DNA of 64,000 nt from positions 62,001 through 126,000 of the forward strand of contig NZ_FQYU01000007.1 in the NCBI RefSeq assembly GCF_900141855.1, in the 5' to 3' direction. Source of the stretch: Pseudozobellia thermophila. Lineage in GTDB: Bacteria > Bacteroidota > Bacteroidia > Flavobacteriales > Flavobacteriaceae. Position numbers and translations under genes: made by a program. Position 1 is the stretch's first letter; the number at the start of each line of letters is the position of its first letter. This document shows positions 52,355 to 61,388 of the stretch, in pieces. The notes under the pieces are model-generated. The model had not been told where the DNA came from, searched no databases, and saw only the letters and a list, made by a program, of their open reading frames with translations.

Positions 52355-53983
52355 ATGGACCTTAAATTCAACAAGAACGAAGATCACAATAAACTTTTAC
52401 TGTCAGACCTTAAGAGAAAACTGGGCAAAGTGAAGCTAGGCGGCGGAAAAGCCCGTATCGAAAAACAGCATGCCCTGGGCAAGATGAGTGCCCGAGAACG
52501 CATCGATTACCTTCTTGACGAGGGTACGGACCGTATCGAGATCGGGGCCTTTGCCGGCGAAGGCATGTATGGGGAACACGGGGGATGCCCTTCAGGGGGA
52601 GTGGTCATTACCATCGGATACGTAAAGGGCAGGCAGTGCATTGTCGTGGCCAACGACGCAACGGTGAAGGCGGGAGCGTGGTTTCCCATTACCGGAAAGA
52701 AGAACCTACGGGCCCAGGAAATTGCCATTGAAAACCGTTTGCCCATTATCTATTTGGTCGATAGTGCCGGGGTTTACCTGCCTTTACAGGATGAGATTTT
52801 TCCCGACAAAGAACATTTTGGCCGAATTTTCAGGAACAACGCCGTGATGAGCAGCATGGGAATTACCCAAATAGCCGCAGTGATGGGAAGTTGTGTGGCA
52901 GGTGGCGCCTACCTGCCCATTATGAGCGACGAGGCCCTGATAGTGGACAAGACCGGAAGTATTTTTCTCGCCGGGAGTTACCTGGTCAAGGCCGCGATCG
53001 GAGAGAACGTCGACAACGAAACCTTGGGAGGTGCAACCACCCATTGCGAGATAAGCGGGGTAACCGATTATAAGGCCAAGGACGATGCCACGGCTTTGGA
53101 CACCATCAAGAACATACTTGACAAGATGGGCGATTTCGACAAAGCGGGCTTCAACCGCACCAAACCGGCCAAGCCCAAGGAAAATCCCGAGGATATTTAC
53201 GGTATTTTACCCGCCTCGCGCACCGACCAATACGACATGCTCGAAATTATCAAGCGCCTTGTAGACAACTCCGAGTTCGAAGAATACAAGGAAGGGTACG
53301 GAAAAACCATACTAACAGGCTATGCACGGATCGATGGCTGGGCGGTCGGTATCGTGGCCAACCAGCGCAAAGTGGTGAAGACAAAAAAGGGAGAGATGCA
53401 GTTCGGCGGGGTAATCTATTCCGATTCGGCCGATAAGGCCACGCGCTTTATCGCCAACTGCAACCAAAAGAAAATTCCCTTGGTCTTTTTACAGGATGTA
53501 ACAGGATTTATGGTAGGAAGCAAAAGCGAGCACGGAGGCATCATCAAAGACGGCGCCAAGATGGTAAACGCCGTGAGCAATTCGGTCGTTCCGAAGTTTA
53601 CCGTAGTTGTCGGAAACAGCTATGGCGCGGGCAACTATGCCATGTGCGGCAAGGCCTACGACCCTAGGCTGATCGTTGCGTGGCCCAGTGCAGAGCTTGC
53701 GGTTATGAGCGGAAACTCGGCGGCCAAGGTGCTATTGCAAATTGAAAAGGCATCGCTAAAGAAAAAGGGGGAAACGATTACCGAAAAAAAGGAGGCCGAA
53801 CTCTTTAACAAAATAAAGGACCGGTACGACAACCAGGTTTCGCCCTATTACGCGGCGGCACGTTTGTGGACCGATGCCATCATCGACCCCTTGGATACCC
53901 GAAAGTGGATCAGTATGGGCATCGAGGCGGCGAACCACGCCCCCATAACCAAGGATTTTAATATGGGGGTCATACAGGTTTGA
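52355..53983 (+). CDS. acyl-CoA carboxylase beta (carboxyltransferase) subunit, methylcrotonyl-CoA type
   Basis: 542 residues with two crotonase-like carboxyltransferase halves. The first has DSAGVYLPLQDEIFPDKEHFGRIF (cut: DSAGVYLPLQDEIFPDKEHF) and GSCVAGGAYLPIMSDEALIV, the second FLQDVTGFMVGSKSEHGGI and VVGNSYGAGNYAMCGKAYDP. The wording is closest to methylcrotonyl-CoA carboxylase beta (leucine breakdown). The biotin-carrying alpha subunit is not adjacent, so substrate assignment rests on similarity only. Confidence 0.9.
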   Translation: MDLKFNKNEDHNKLLLSDLKRKLGKVKLGGGKARIEKQHALGKMSARERIDYLLDEGTDRIEIGAFAGEGMYGEHGGCPSGGVVITIGYVKGRQCIVVANDATVKAGAWFPITGKKNLRAQEIAIENRLPIIYLVDSAGVYLPLQDEIFPDKEHFGRIFRNNAVMSSMGITQIAAVMGSCVAGGAYLPIMSDEALIVDKTGSIFLAGSYLVKAAIGENVDNETLGGATTHCEISGVTDYKAKDDATALDTIKNILDKMGDFDKAGFNRTKPAKPKENPEDIYGILPASRTDQYDMLEIIKRLVDNSEFEEYKEGYGKTILTGYARIDGWAVGIVANQRKVVKTKKGEMQFGGVIYSDSADKATRFIANCNQKKIPLVFLQDVTGFMVGSKSEHGGIIKDGAKMVNAVSNSVVPKFTVVVGNSYGAGNYAMCGKAYDPRLIVAWPSAELAVMSGNSAAKVLLQIEKASLKKKGETITEKKEAELFNKIKDRYDNQVSPYYAAARLWTDAIIDPLDTRKWISMGIEAANHAPITKDFNMGVIQV

Positions 53984-54003
53984 CCCCGAACCGGGAATGC
54001 GAA

Positions 54004-55089
54004 TTAACCGATAGACGCCAAGGTTTCGCTTCTTTGAACCTTTCCGCTTGCCGTTTCCTTAAACTGCGGTACGCAAAAAACGTGCTTGGGAACTTCAAAT
54101 TTATCGAGCAGGGGAAGTTGCCGTATTTTTTCAATAAGTCGGTCGGTATTCGGATTTCCCTCAACAACCAAAATCAATTTTTGGCCCAACCCGGCATCTT
54201 TCTTTCCCGCCACAAAAAAACGGGACTCGATTACCTTGCCCAGTTTCGCCTCAATTTGTTCGGGAAATAGTTTGACCCCGCCCGAATTGATTACGTTGTC
54301 GTAGCGCCCCAACCATTCGAATTCGAGGTCGGAGACGATCCGTACCATGTCATTGGTAACGACCGGCCCTTCGGCAATTTCAGGGGCATCAATGACCAGA
54401 CATCCCCTGGCATCGGTACTTATCTTGACCTTGGGCAGCACCGTAAAGGCAGTCTCTGGAAGTTGGGCGGTCGGATGTACTTGTTTTAGGGCTATATGGG
54501 TTATGGTCTCCGTCATCCCATAGGTCTCAAAAATCGTGGTAGACACCCCTTTTTTCCTGACCAGCCCCAACATTTCAGGGTTTACCGGTGCCCCACCGAC
54601 GATCAAAGTGCCTATGCAGGAAAGGTGTTCCAAGGAATTCTTGAGCTGCAGGGGCACCATGGCAGAAAAATCATAGAAAGGTGAATTGGTGCCAAGCGGA
54701 TTTGACGAGGGGCTCACATAATCTAGCCTTAGCCCCAAGACCATGGCCCTTACCAACATCATTTTTCCGGCGACATAAGTGGCGGGCAAACACAAGAGGG
54801 CCGTATCGCCGGGACGAAGGTGAAAGAAATCGCCCGTGGCACATGCCGAATTGACCATGTGCCGTTTTTGCAAGACGATGGATTTAGGTTTTCCGGTTGA
54901 CCCCGAGGTCTGTACGCTTATGGTCGGCCTGTCGTTCAACCAATCGATCAAAAAATCGCCGATGGCCCTTTCAAAGTCCTCCCCTTCCTTGACCAAGCTA
55001 TAGGCCACTTCCTTGAGTTCGTCCTTCGAATAAGGGTTGCCGTTCAGTCTGAATTGCCCATGAAGGGCATTATAGCTCGCGTTCACCAT
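54004..55089 (-). CDS. menE: o-succinylbenzoate--CoA ligase (AMP-binding)
   Basis: 361 residues, shorter than E. coli MenE (451), which is common in Bacteroidota. The ATP P-loop is QTSGSTGKPKSI (about 58-69). The adenylate-forming motif YGMTETITHIAL and the hinge region EWLGRYDNVINSGGVKLFPEQ (cut: WLGRYDNVINSGGVK) are present, and KVQRSETLA near the end carries the C-terminal lysine. It activates o-succinylbenzoate in menaquinone synthesis. Its start overlaps the end of the CPBP protease gene by 20 bases, and menC precedes that, which supports the substrate. Confidence 0.9.
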   Translation of the reverse strand: MVNASYNALHGQFRLNGNPYSKDELKEVAYSLVKEGEDFERAIGDFLIDWLNDRPTISVQTSGSTGKPKSIVLQKRHMVNSACATGDFFHLRPGDTALLCLPATYVAGKMMLVRAMVLGLRLDYVSPSSNPLGTNSPFYDFSAMVPLQLKNSLEHLSCIGTLIVGGAPVNPEMLGLVRKKGVSTTIFETYGMTETITHIALKQVHPTAQLPETAFTVLPKVKISTDARGCLVIDAPEIAEGPVVTNDMVRIVSDLEFEWLGRYDNVINSGGVKLFPEQIEAKLGKVIESRFFVAGKKDAGLGQKLILVVEGNPNTDRLIEKIRQLPLLDKFEVPKHVFCVPQFKETASGKVQRSETLASIG

Positions 55090-56032
55090 TGTTCTCCGCT
55101 AAAAAGGTCGCTTCGGATGCGACCGGCCCGGTCAGGCGGTCTTTCCAGTTCGACCATTTGTATTTTTTCGAAAAGATATAAAGCAAAAGGGGATACACAA
55201 CGAAGACCGGGACCAATACGTCCCACCCCAAGACCGGATCGGAGACATCCCGATATAACGAATCGGTCTGAAAAGCCGTCCAGTCGGCCGTTACCAATAA
55301 GGCTGCCGTAAGGTTGTTGGCCGCATGGAAACCCAGGGCCAATTCCAAGCCTTCGTCCATCAGCGTTAGTATTCCCAGAAAGAATCCGGTACCGATGTAG
55401 AAAATTAAGATTCCGTAGCCCATCTTGGCCACCTCGGGGTTAAAAACATGCATTATACCAAAAAGCAGGGAGGTTACCGTTAAGGGCACCCATCTGTTCT
55501 TTGCGACCATACCCAGACCTTGCATCATATAGCCCCTCATATAATATTCTTCCATACTGGTCTGCAAGGGAATCATCACTATGGAAATAATGGCCAGGAC
55601 CACAAAGGGCCCGAGTTTAAAATTAAATTCATAATCCTCTGGTGAAAGAACGATATCCACTACAATAAATGCCGTGGAAACCAGGGCCCAAACGGAAAAA
55701 GCGAACAGTATTCGTTTAAAATCGATTTTCTTTCTCGATGTCGTAAGCTCTACGATACGCTGTTTGTGCACCCACCTGACGTAAACGAAGAGACTGATCA
55801 AGCCTATGACAAAGCTCAACAGCATAAGGAAAAGCAGGGTGTTGGTTCCCAAAATATCGACCATCATACCCATATCGGCCGACCCCAGGACAGCCAGGGA
55901 GCCCGCCTTGGCCATAAGCGCCGCCAACAAGGGAAAGGCTCCCAATATCTGCCAGAAGAAAAACACTACCAAAAGTCCCACAAGATAGCGCCATGAATCA
56001 CTCAATCCTTTATAAGCCTGTTCTATATACAT
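55070..56032 (-). CDS. CPBP family intramembrane glutamic protease (CAAX-type)
   Basis: 320 residues with about eight membrane segments. The active-site motifs are E-E-Y-Y-M-R in SMEEYYMRGYMMQ (about 165), F-G-I-M-H in LLFGIMHVF (about 197) and H-A-A-N-N in GFHAANNL (about 240). Relatives cleave membrane peptides or act as CAAX-type proteases. The gene overlaps menC by 10 bases and menE by 20, so it is translationally coupled in the middle of a menaquinone operon. Its substrate is unknown. Confidence 0.9.
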   Translation of the reverse strand: MYIEQAYKGLSDSWRYLVGLLVVFFFWQILGAFPLLAALMAKAGSLAVLGSADMGMMVDILGTNTLLFLMLLSFVIGLISLFVYVRWVHKQRIVELTTSRKKIDFKRILFAFSVWALVSTAFIVVDIVLSPEDYEFNFKLGPFVVLAIISIVMIPLQTSMEEYYMRGYMMQGLGMVAKNRWVPLTVTSLLFGIMHVFNPEVAKMGYGILIFYIGTGFFLGILTLMDEGLELALGFHAANNLTAALLVTADWTAFQTDSLYRDVSDPVLGWDVLVPVFVVYPLLLYIFSKKYKWSNWKDRLTGPVASEATFLAENNGEREL

Positions 56033-57075
56033 ATCCTTTCTATTAGATCAATGTCCCAGCCCTTGTTGTTCCCATAGCTCAGTTGCCCGTTTTCCACTTT
56101 AAGCGGCGAATCGATATTGTTGGTATACAGGCTGCCGGTACCCAAACCCTGTGGCATTCGATTTTGCAGGGTGTAGGTCCACTGGGCGATGGCATTTAGC
56201 CCTATATTGCTTTCAAGGGCGCTGGTAACCCACCATCCTATGCCCAAGGCCTCGGCCCTATCGATCCATTCTTGGCTACCGCCGAAGCCCCCGACCAAAC
56301 TGGGCTTTAAAATCAGGTACTGCGGCCTAATGGTTTGTAGCAATTCTTCCTTTTCGGTTACATCAAAGACACCAATTAGTTCTTCATCAAGGGCGATGGG
56401 CAACGGGGTGGCCTCGCACAATCTTTTCATCTCGTCCCAGTGTCCCTGTTTTATGGGCTGTTCGATGGAGTGTAGCCCATACTGGGCCAATATGTGAAGT
56501 TTATCCATGGCATCGTCCAAACCGAAGGCCCCGTTGGCATCGACGCGCAGTTCGATTTGTGAGGTACTGTATTTTTTGCGGATGGATGCTATCAGCGCCA
56601 GTTCCCGATCAAAATCGATGGCCCCGATTTTCATTTTGATACAGCGGAACCCCTGCTCCAACTTTTGTGCGATTTGCTCGTGCATGAAGCCCTCATCGCC
56701 CATCCATATGAGGCCGTTGATCGGTATGGGACTTTCCCTTTTCGTAAAATTGGATTCAAAAAGAAGAAAAGGGTTGACGGACCGGAGCGATAGAAACGCC
56801 TGTTCCAAACCAAATTGTATGCTGGGAAACTCCTTTAGTTCGGCCAACAGGTCCTTCTCGTCCCAATGGATATGTTCGCATGCCCACCTTAACTTGTCCT
56901 CGTAGTGAGGCCGGTCATCGACACTTAGTCCCTTTAGGAGTCCGCACTCCCCTATTCCGTACCGGCCATTGGCCCGTATCGAAATGAACCAGGTTTCCTT
57001 TTGGGTCAGTACGCCGCGCGACGTTCCGCTGGGGCGTTTAAAATCCAGTATGTATTTTTTGTAGTGGGCCTTCAT
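56023..57075 (-). CDS. menC: o-succinylbenzoate synthase (enolase superfamily)
   Basis: 350 residues. The barrel-domain motifs of OSBS are all visible: the K-x-K base KMKIG (about 163-167), the metal ligands in RVDANGAF and ALDEELIG, and the second lysine region ILKPSLVGGFGG. It dehydrates SHCHC to o-succinylbenzoate in menaquinone synthesis. First gene of the menC-CPBP-menE unit, with a promoter element only ten bases upstream of the start codon. Confidence 0.93.
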   Translation of the reverse strand: MKAHYKKYILDFKRPSGTSRGVLTQKETWFISIRANGRYGIGECGLLKGLSVDDRPHYEDKLRWACEHIHWDEKDLLAELKEFPSIQFGLEQAFLSLRSVNPFLLFESNFTKRESPIPINGLIWMGDEGFMHEQIAQKLEQGFRCIKMKIGAIDFDRELALIASIRKKYSTSQIELRVDANGAFGLDDAMDKLHILAQYGLHSIEQPIKQGHWDEMKRLCEATPLPIALDEELIGVFDVTEKEELLQTIRPQYLILKPSLVGGFGGSQEWIDRAEALGIGWWVTSALESNIGLNAIAQWTYTLQNRMPQGLGTGSLYTNNIDSPLKVENGQLSYGNNKGWDIDLIERICI

Positions 57076-57085
57076 CGATTCAGGG

Positions 57086-57093
57086 CAAATTTA
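57086..57093 (-). promoter_or_regulatory. Bacteroidota -7 promoter element of menC
   Basis: On the minus strand TAAATTTG (TAnnTTTG), ten bases before the ATG at 57075, predicting a leader of only a few bases. Confidence 0.5.
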
Positions 57094-57120
57094 GCTATAT
57101 TTTAGGCATAAACCAGCCGA

Positions 57121-57915
57121 ATGGCACGTATTGGAAAAAAACGGATATGGATTACGGGAGCATCGTCGGGAATCGGCGAGGCATTGGCCTACGCCCTAAG
57201 CGAAAAAGAGTGCCGATTGGTTATTTCGGCCCGCAATGAAGATGCCCTGAACCGGGTAAAAGCACGGTGTAGCAACCCAAGCGATGTCCGTGTTCTTCCG
57301 CTGGACCTAGGCGATTTTGACAGTATGGCCGCCAAGGCACGGACGGCGGCCGGGTTTTTTGGCGGAATAGACCTTTTGATCAACAATGCCGGCATCAGCC
57401 AGCGTTCGCTCATCGTCGAAACGGATTTTGAGGTGTTCAGAAAGTTAATCGACATCAATTATTTGGGCACTTTGGTGCTGACGAAAGCCGTCTTGCCTTA
57501 TTTCATCCAACAACAAAAAGGCCATTTTGTAACGGTTACAAGCCTGATGGGCAAGTTTGGGTCGCCCTATCGGTCGGGGTATTGCGGGGCCAAACACGCC
57601 CTACACGGTTTTTTCGATGTGCTGCGCATGGAACACGAAAAGGACGGTATTGACGTAAGCCTCATCTGCCCCGGCTTTGTACGGACCGATGTAGCCAAAA
57701 ACGCCCTGGTCGGCGACGGTTCGGCCCAAGGAAGGGAAGACGAGGCCACCAAAAACGGAATGCCTGTGGCTACTATGGCCTCGAAGGCCATTCGCGCCAT
57801 TGAGAAAAGAAAATTCGAGGTATATATCGGGGGCAAGGAAACTTGGGGCGTTTATTTAAAGAGACTGATGCCCAGGTTACTCTATAAAGTCGTATTGAAA
57901 AGTCGGGTTACCTAG
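57121..57915 (+). CDS. SDR family oxidoreductase
   Basis: 264 residues. Classical short-chain dehydrogenase: cofactor motif TGASSGIG (about 12-19), structural NNAG (about 89-92), catalytic Ser in VTSLMGKFG and Y-x-x-x-K in SGYCGAKHALHG (about 155-159). The fold and the C-terminal segment with a hydrophobic stretch recall DHRS7-like enzymes. Substrate unknown. Divergent from menC, with only 45 bases between the starts. Confidence 0.92.
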   Translation: MARIGKKRIWITGASSGIGEALAYALSEKECRLVISARNEDALNRVKARCSNPSDVRVLPLDLGDFDSMAAKARTAAGFFGGIDLLINNAGISQRSLIVETDFEVFRKLIDINYLGTLVLTKAVLPYFIQQQKGHFVTVTSLMGKFGSPYRSGYCGAKHALHGFFDVLRMEHEKDGIDVSLICPGFVRTDVAKNALVGDGSAQGREDEATKNGMPVATMASKAIRAIEKRKFEVYIGGKETWGVYLKRLMPRLLYKVVLKSRVT

Positions 57916-57934
57916 GCCGGAACGGATGCGCCGC

Positions 57935-59911
57935 CTACTTGAAACTAAACCAATAACGCACCCCTTCATCGCCGTTCTTATCGATGTTCAAGGTCGTCTG
58001 AAGCTGATTGGCCAAACGGTTCATCAAACGGATACCCATGGAGGTATTGGCCCGTTCTTCGGTATCTTCGGGCAGGCCTACACCATTGTCGGAATACTCG
58101 AAATACCCTTCGTGTTCCCCATTTTTTCTTAGGTGTATGTATATTTTTCCGTTTTCATCGCCATGTGGAAAGGCATATTTGAACGAGTTCGAGACCAGTT
58201 CATTAAGTATCAAGCCAAACGGAATGGCTCGGTCAATGTCCAATTCGACCCCTTCCGCATCGACCGTAATATTAATATTGTGCCCTCCCTTTTTGTATAC
58301 CGACTGCACACTATTGATCAAACTCTCAATATAGCTCTGCATTTCTATAACCGACAAATCTTCGTTCTGGTACAACTTCTGGTGGATCAAGGCCATGGCC
58401 TTTACCCTGCTCTTGCCCTCTTCAAGGGCCTCGATTGCGGCCTTACTACGTGTATTCTTGGTCTGGAGGCTCAACAAACTCGAAACCATTTGGAGGTTGT
58501 TCTTTACCCGGTGGTGTATTTCCTTGAGCAAGGAGTCTTTTTCTACCAATGAGTTCTCAATTATATATTTCTGTTCGGCGATAAGCCTTTGGTTCTTGAT
58601 ACTCTTTAGATAGGCATATACGAGGCCTGCGAACCCCAATAGGGTGAACAATAGGGAAATAAGCACCAGACTGTTTCTTTTGTCCTTGGCCAAATTTTCG
58701 TTCCGTTGCTTCTCCAGCGCCAGTTTTTGCTCGGCCAACATGTCTTGGCTATACTTCAAGTTCTTCATCATCACCGTCGAGAGCTGCTGCTGACGAAGTT
58801 GGGACTCGTGTTCGCTTATCGAATCGCGTATTCTAATTTCCTTTCTCAGGTACGAAGCCGAGCTCTTATAGTCTTCGGTCATTTCGTAATACAGGGCCAA
58901 CAGGCGATTTTTCTTAAGTAGGTTTTCGGTGGTATTGGTCTGTAGGTTGTCACTGAGGTAATCGGTGGCCTTGGCATAATTCTTTAACAAGAGATAACAC
59001 TCCGATATGGCCAAACTGTTCTCGGTGATCTCGGAGGCGTACTCCCTGTTATTGTTACTGTTTTCCTTTATCCTGTTGATCGCCGCTTCCAAATAGGGAA
59101 TCGCCTGCTCATACTCCTTCAGGTCGACATGGCATTTTCCGATATTGCCTTCTATCACCCCTTTTAGAAGGAAGGCCTCCCGAAGCACGTTTTCCGACTT
59201 TTTACGGGTAACATTGTCCAAAAAAACATCGGCGAACCCCTTGGCCTTTTTATAATAGCTCAGGGCCGTAGGGGTCGAACCGTCGAGCCTGAGGTAATTT
59301 CCCAAGTTGTTATAATATTCCGCCTGGCCATAAAAATCGTTCTCCTCGATAGTCCTTTTTACATTGGCAATATAATCGTCCATGGCCTTACGATACATCC
59401 CCAGGTTCGAATAAATATCGTAGAAGGCAACACTTTCCATGATACCCATATCCCTTTTTTTCTCTCGGATATCGATTTGTTCCGGGTACATGGTCAACTG
59501 ACCATAATTGTCATCCATCAAATCCAACAATTTGGAAACCAAATAAATGTCAAGATCCTCTATCTCTTCGTAAAGGTCTTTGGTTATGGCAAGACTTTTG
59601 TCATAATCACCCAAATCGTAAAAGATTCGGGCCTGCATCAGCTGGAACTTCTTAATGTCTTCCTTGTCGTTGTTCTTTATGGCCGCATTTAGGTTGAGCG
59701 TTACCAATTCCAACCAATCGTAAGTCGAGTTTTCGCGGTATAGGTCTTCCGCATTAAAGAAAAAAGTCATTTTTTCATCAGCGGTCTTAAATTCCTGAAA
59801 CTGATGAAACAGGCTTTCCTCATTGGCATCCTCCTCGGTTTGCGCCAAGGAAGTAGCGGTAAACAACAGTGCCGTTACCGTCCATAAAATACTTTTGCCA
59901 AATCTTTTCAT
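57935..59911 (-). CDS. histidine kinase with N-terminal TPR sensor (HisKA_2 type)
   Basis: 658 residues from the ATG at 59911, chosen because it starts a signal peptide (MKRFGKSILWTVTALLFTA). Tetratricopeptide-like helices fill about residues 40-390, a coiled coil and a membrane segment (LVLISLLFTLLGFAGLVYAYL, cut: LVLISLLFTLLGFAGLVYAY) follow at about 425-445, then the kinase core. The phospho-acceptor is in LLKEIHHRVKNNLQMVSSLL, and the ATPase domain shows ILNELVSNSFKYAF and SDNGVGLPED. The sensor part is periplasmic. A likely partner is the LytTR response regulator 692 bases upstream on the same strand. Confidence 0.92.
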   Translation of the reverse strand: MKRFGKSILWTVTALLFTATSLAQTEEDANEESLFHQFQEFKTADEKMTFFFNAEDLYRENSTYDWLELVTLNLNAAIKNNDKEDIKKFQLMQARIFYDLGDYDKSLAITKDLYEEIEDLDIYLVSKLLDLMDDNYGQLTMYPEQIDIREKKRDMGIMESVAFYDIYSNLGMYRKAMDDYIANVKRTIEENDFYGQAEYYNNLGNYLRLDGSTPTALSYYKKAKGFADVFLDNVTRKKSENVLREAFLLKGVIEGNIGKCHVDLKEYEQAIPYLEAAINRIKENSNNNREYASEITENSLAISECYLLLKNYAKATDYLSDNLQTNTTENLLKKNRLLALYYEMTEDYKSSASYLRKEIRIRDSISEHESQLRQQQLSTVMMKNLKYSQDMLAEQKLALEKQRNENLAKDKRNSLVLISLLFTLLGFAGLVYAYLKSIKNQRLIAEQKYIIENSLVEKDSLLKEIHHRVKNNLQMVSSLLSLQTKNTRSKAAIEALEEGKSRVKAMALIHQKLYQNEDLSVIEMQSYIESLINSVQSVYKKGGHNINITVDAEGVELDIDRAIPFGLILNELVSNSFKYAFPHGDENGKIYIHLRKNGEHEGYFEYSDNGVGLPEDTEERANTSMGIRLMNRLANQLQTTLNIDKNGDEGVRYWFSFK

Positions 59912-60358
59912 ATCGAAGTTGGAAACTATAGCCAAATGGAACCTTGTTAACATAGTGAACTTATCTTCTTTGCACTGGGGGTACCGCTCATTTTGTCAGG
60001 CAAAAATATAAAGTTGACATACAATATTGATGGTTACCTTAAATTTCTTTTTTTTCTATAAGCAACTCTTGGCAACTTATAGTACAATAGACTTGTTCTT
60101 TGGAAAAACTACAAACTGGTTTTGATCGAACATCCATGTACCTTCCGGTACATTTTCCAGTAGAGTATAAAGATCCTTAAAAAAGGTAAAGCCCCTGAGA
60201 GATAAAAATATGATATGTTGGTATACTGATTACCAATATTGTTGTGTAATACTGGTTTTCTGTTGTAAAATGGAGTCGATCGTGGTTTATGATATTTCCT
60301 GCACTATCCAACATAGGCCTCCACCCCATATATAAGTAAAAGCTTTCGTATTAAACCT

Positions 60359-60392
60359 AAAAGAGCCTTATCGGCTTTGATAAGACTCTTTT
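60359..60392. terminator. hairpin, possible terminator, in the gene-free stretch
   Basis: AAAAGAGCCTTATC (60359-60372) pairs with GATAAGACTCTTTT (60379-60392) with one mismatch, loop GGCTTT. It looks like a Rho-independent terminator on either strand, though no gene ends directly beside it. Confidence 0.55.
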
Positions 60393-60547
60393 ATGAGAAC
60401 ACTATATGAAAATGAAAAAATTTATGGATTACCGACCGACCTTTTAACCGATCGATCGTAGGACGAATGTAATGCCTCTGTCCCATATTTGAAAAATTAT
60501 GTTGTGAACTACCCTTTTGTTGTGGTATAGTCGATTTTCCATACTAT

Positions 60548-60584
60548 AAAAAAAGGGGGGAACGCCTGCCACGCCCCCCCCTTT
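60548..60584 (-). terminator. terminator of the response regulator gene
   Basis: On the minus strand a G8 run pairs with C6 across a 13-base loop, followed by seven T. Confidence 0.75.
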
Positions 60585-60602
60585 GTTTCGACTAAATGTA
60601 CC

Positions 60603-61355
60603 TTAAGAGTTCATTGCGGAAATGATGAATTCTTTAAAGTCTTTTGAGATGGGGATCAAGGTATCCTTGATCATTATATCCTTTGAATTTATGGCATCGA
60701 TATGGTCTACATTGACGATATACGATTTATGCGCCCGATAAAACTTGTTCTTTGGCAGCTTTTCCAAATAATCTTTGAGGGGAGACCTTACCAGAAACTT
60801 CTTATCGACCGTGTTCACTTCCAGGTAAACATTATCGGCCTTGATAAACCTGATATCACTGAACTGGATTCTGTAATAAAGATGTTGTTTCTTGACGAAT
60901 ATCGAATCTTTCAGAACGGTGTTCGACATGGGCACATCTTCGTTGGTCTGGGCCGGTGGTGCGGCCGATTTGTCGGAACGGGTGAAATTGGACAAGGCGA
61001 TCTCTATCGAAGTATAAAGGTCTTGTTGCTCAAAAGGTTTTACCAGATAACCATTGGGTTTTACCGTTTTCGCATTCTCGACGGTGGCCCTATCGGAATT
61101 GGAGGTGACAAAAATGAAGGGAATGTCATAATTCTCACGAATGTGTTTCCCCAAGTCGATTCCTGTTTTGTCCGATGCCAGGATGATATCGATCAACACA
61201 AGGTCTACGTGTTGTGTCTTCAATACCTCTTCGGCCTGCTCGTAGACAATAACATTATCTACAATTTCATAGCCTATTTCCTCGAGCATCGATTGCATGT
61301 CATCGGCGATGATAACATTGTCTTCTACGATAAGAATTTTAATTGGTTGTTCCAA
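60603..61355 (-). CDS. LytTR-family response regulator
   Basis: 250 residues. The receiver domain (KILIVEDN from residue 6) has the phospho-acceptor D56 in LVLIDIIL, the switch residue region VTSNSD and K106 in LVKPFEQ. A flexible linker (about 125-150) leads to a LytTR DNA-binding domain (about 150-250; IRFIKADNVYLEVNT, FYRAHKSYIVNVDHI). The start codon is TTG at 61355: no ATG or GTG upstream is in frame and the receiver fold begins immediately. It lies 33 bases behind menA in the same transcript direction. Probable partner of the TPR histidine kinase. Confidence 0.93.
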   Translation of the reverse strand: MEQPIKILIVEDNVIIADDMQSMLEEIGYEIVDNVIVYEQAEEVLKTQHVDLVLIDIILASDKTGIDLGKHIRENYDIPFIFVTSNSDRATVENAKTVKPNGYLVKPFEQQDLYTSIEIALSNFTRSDKSAAPPAQTNEDVPMSNTVLKDSIFVKKQHLYYRIQFSDIRFIKADNVYLEVNTVDKKFLVRSPLKDYLEKLPKNKFYRAHKSYIVNVDHIDAINSKDIMIKDTLIPISKDFKEFIISAMNS

Positions 61356-61388
61356 AATGGGTAGTATTTAGTAGGTTCATTTATAAAT

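Larger units (their letters stand above)
59912..60602. other. 691-base gene-free stretch between kinase and response regulator
   Basis: AT-rich, with no open frame of gene quality on either strand. It holds two hairpins (60359-60392 and 60548-60584). The rest shows nothing I can name; it should contain the kinase promoter. Confidence 0.5.
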
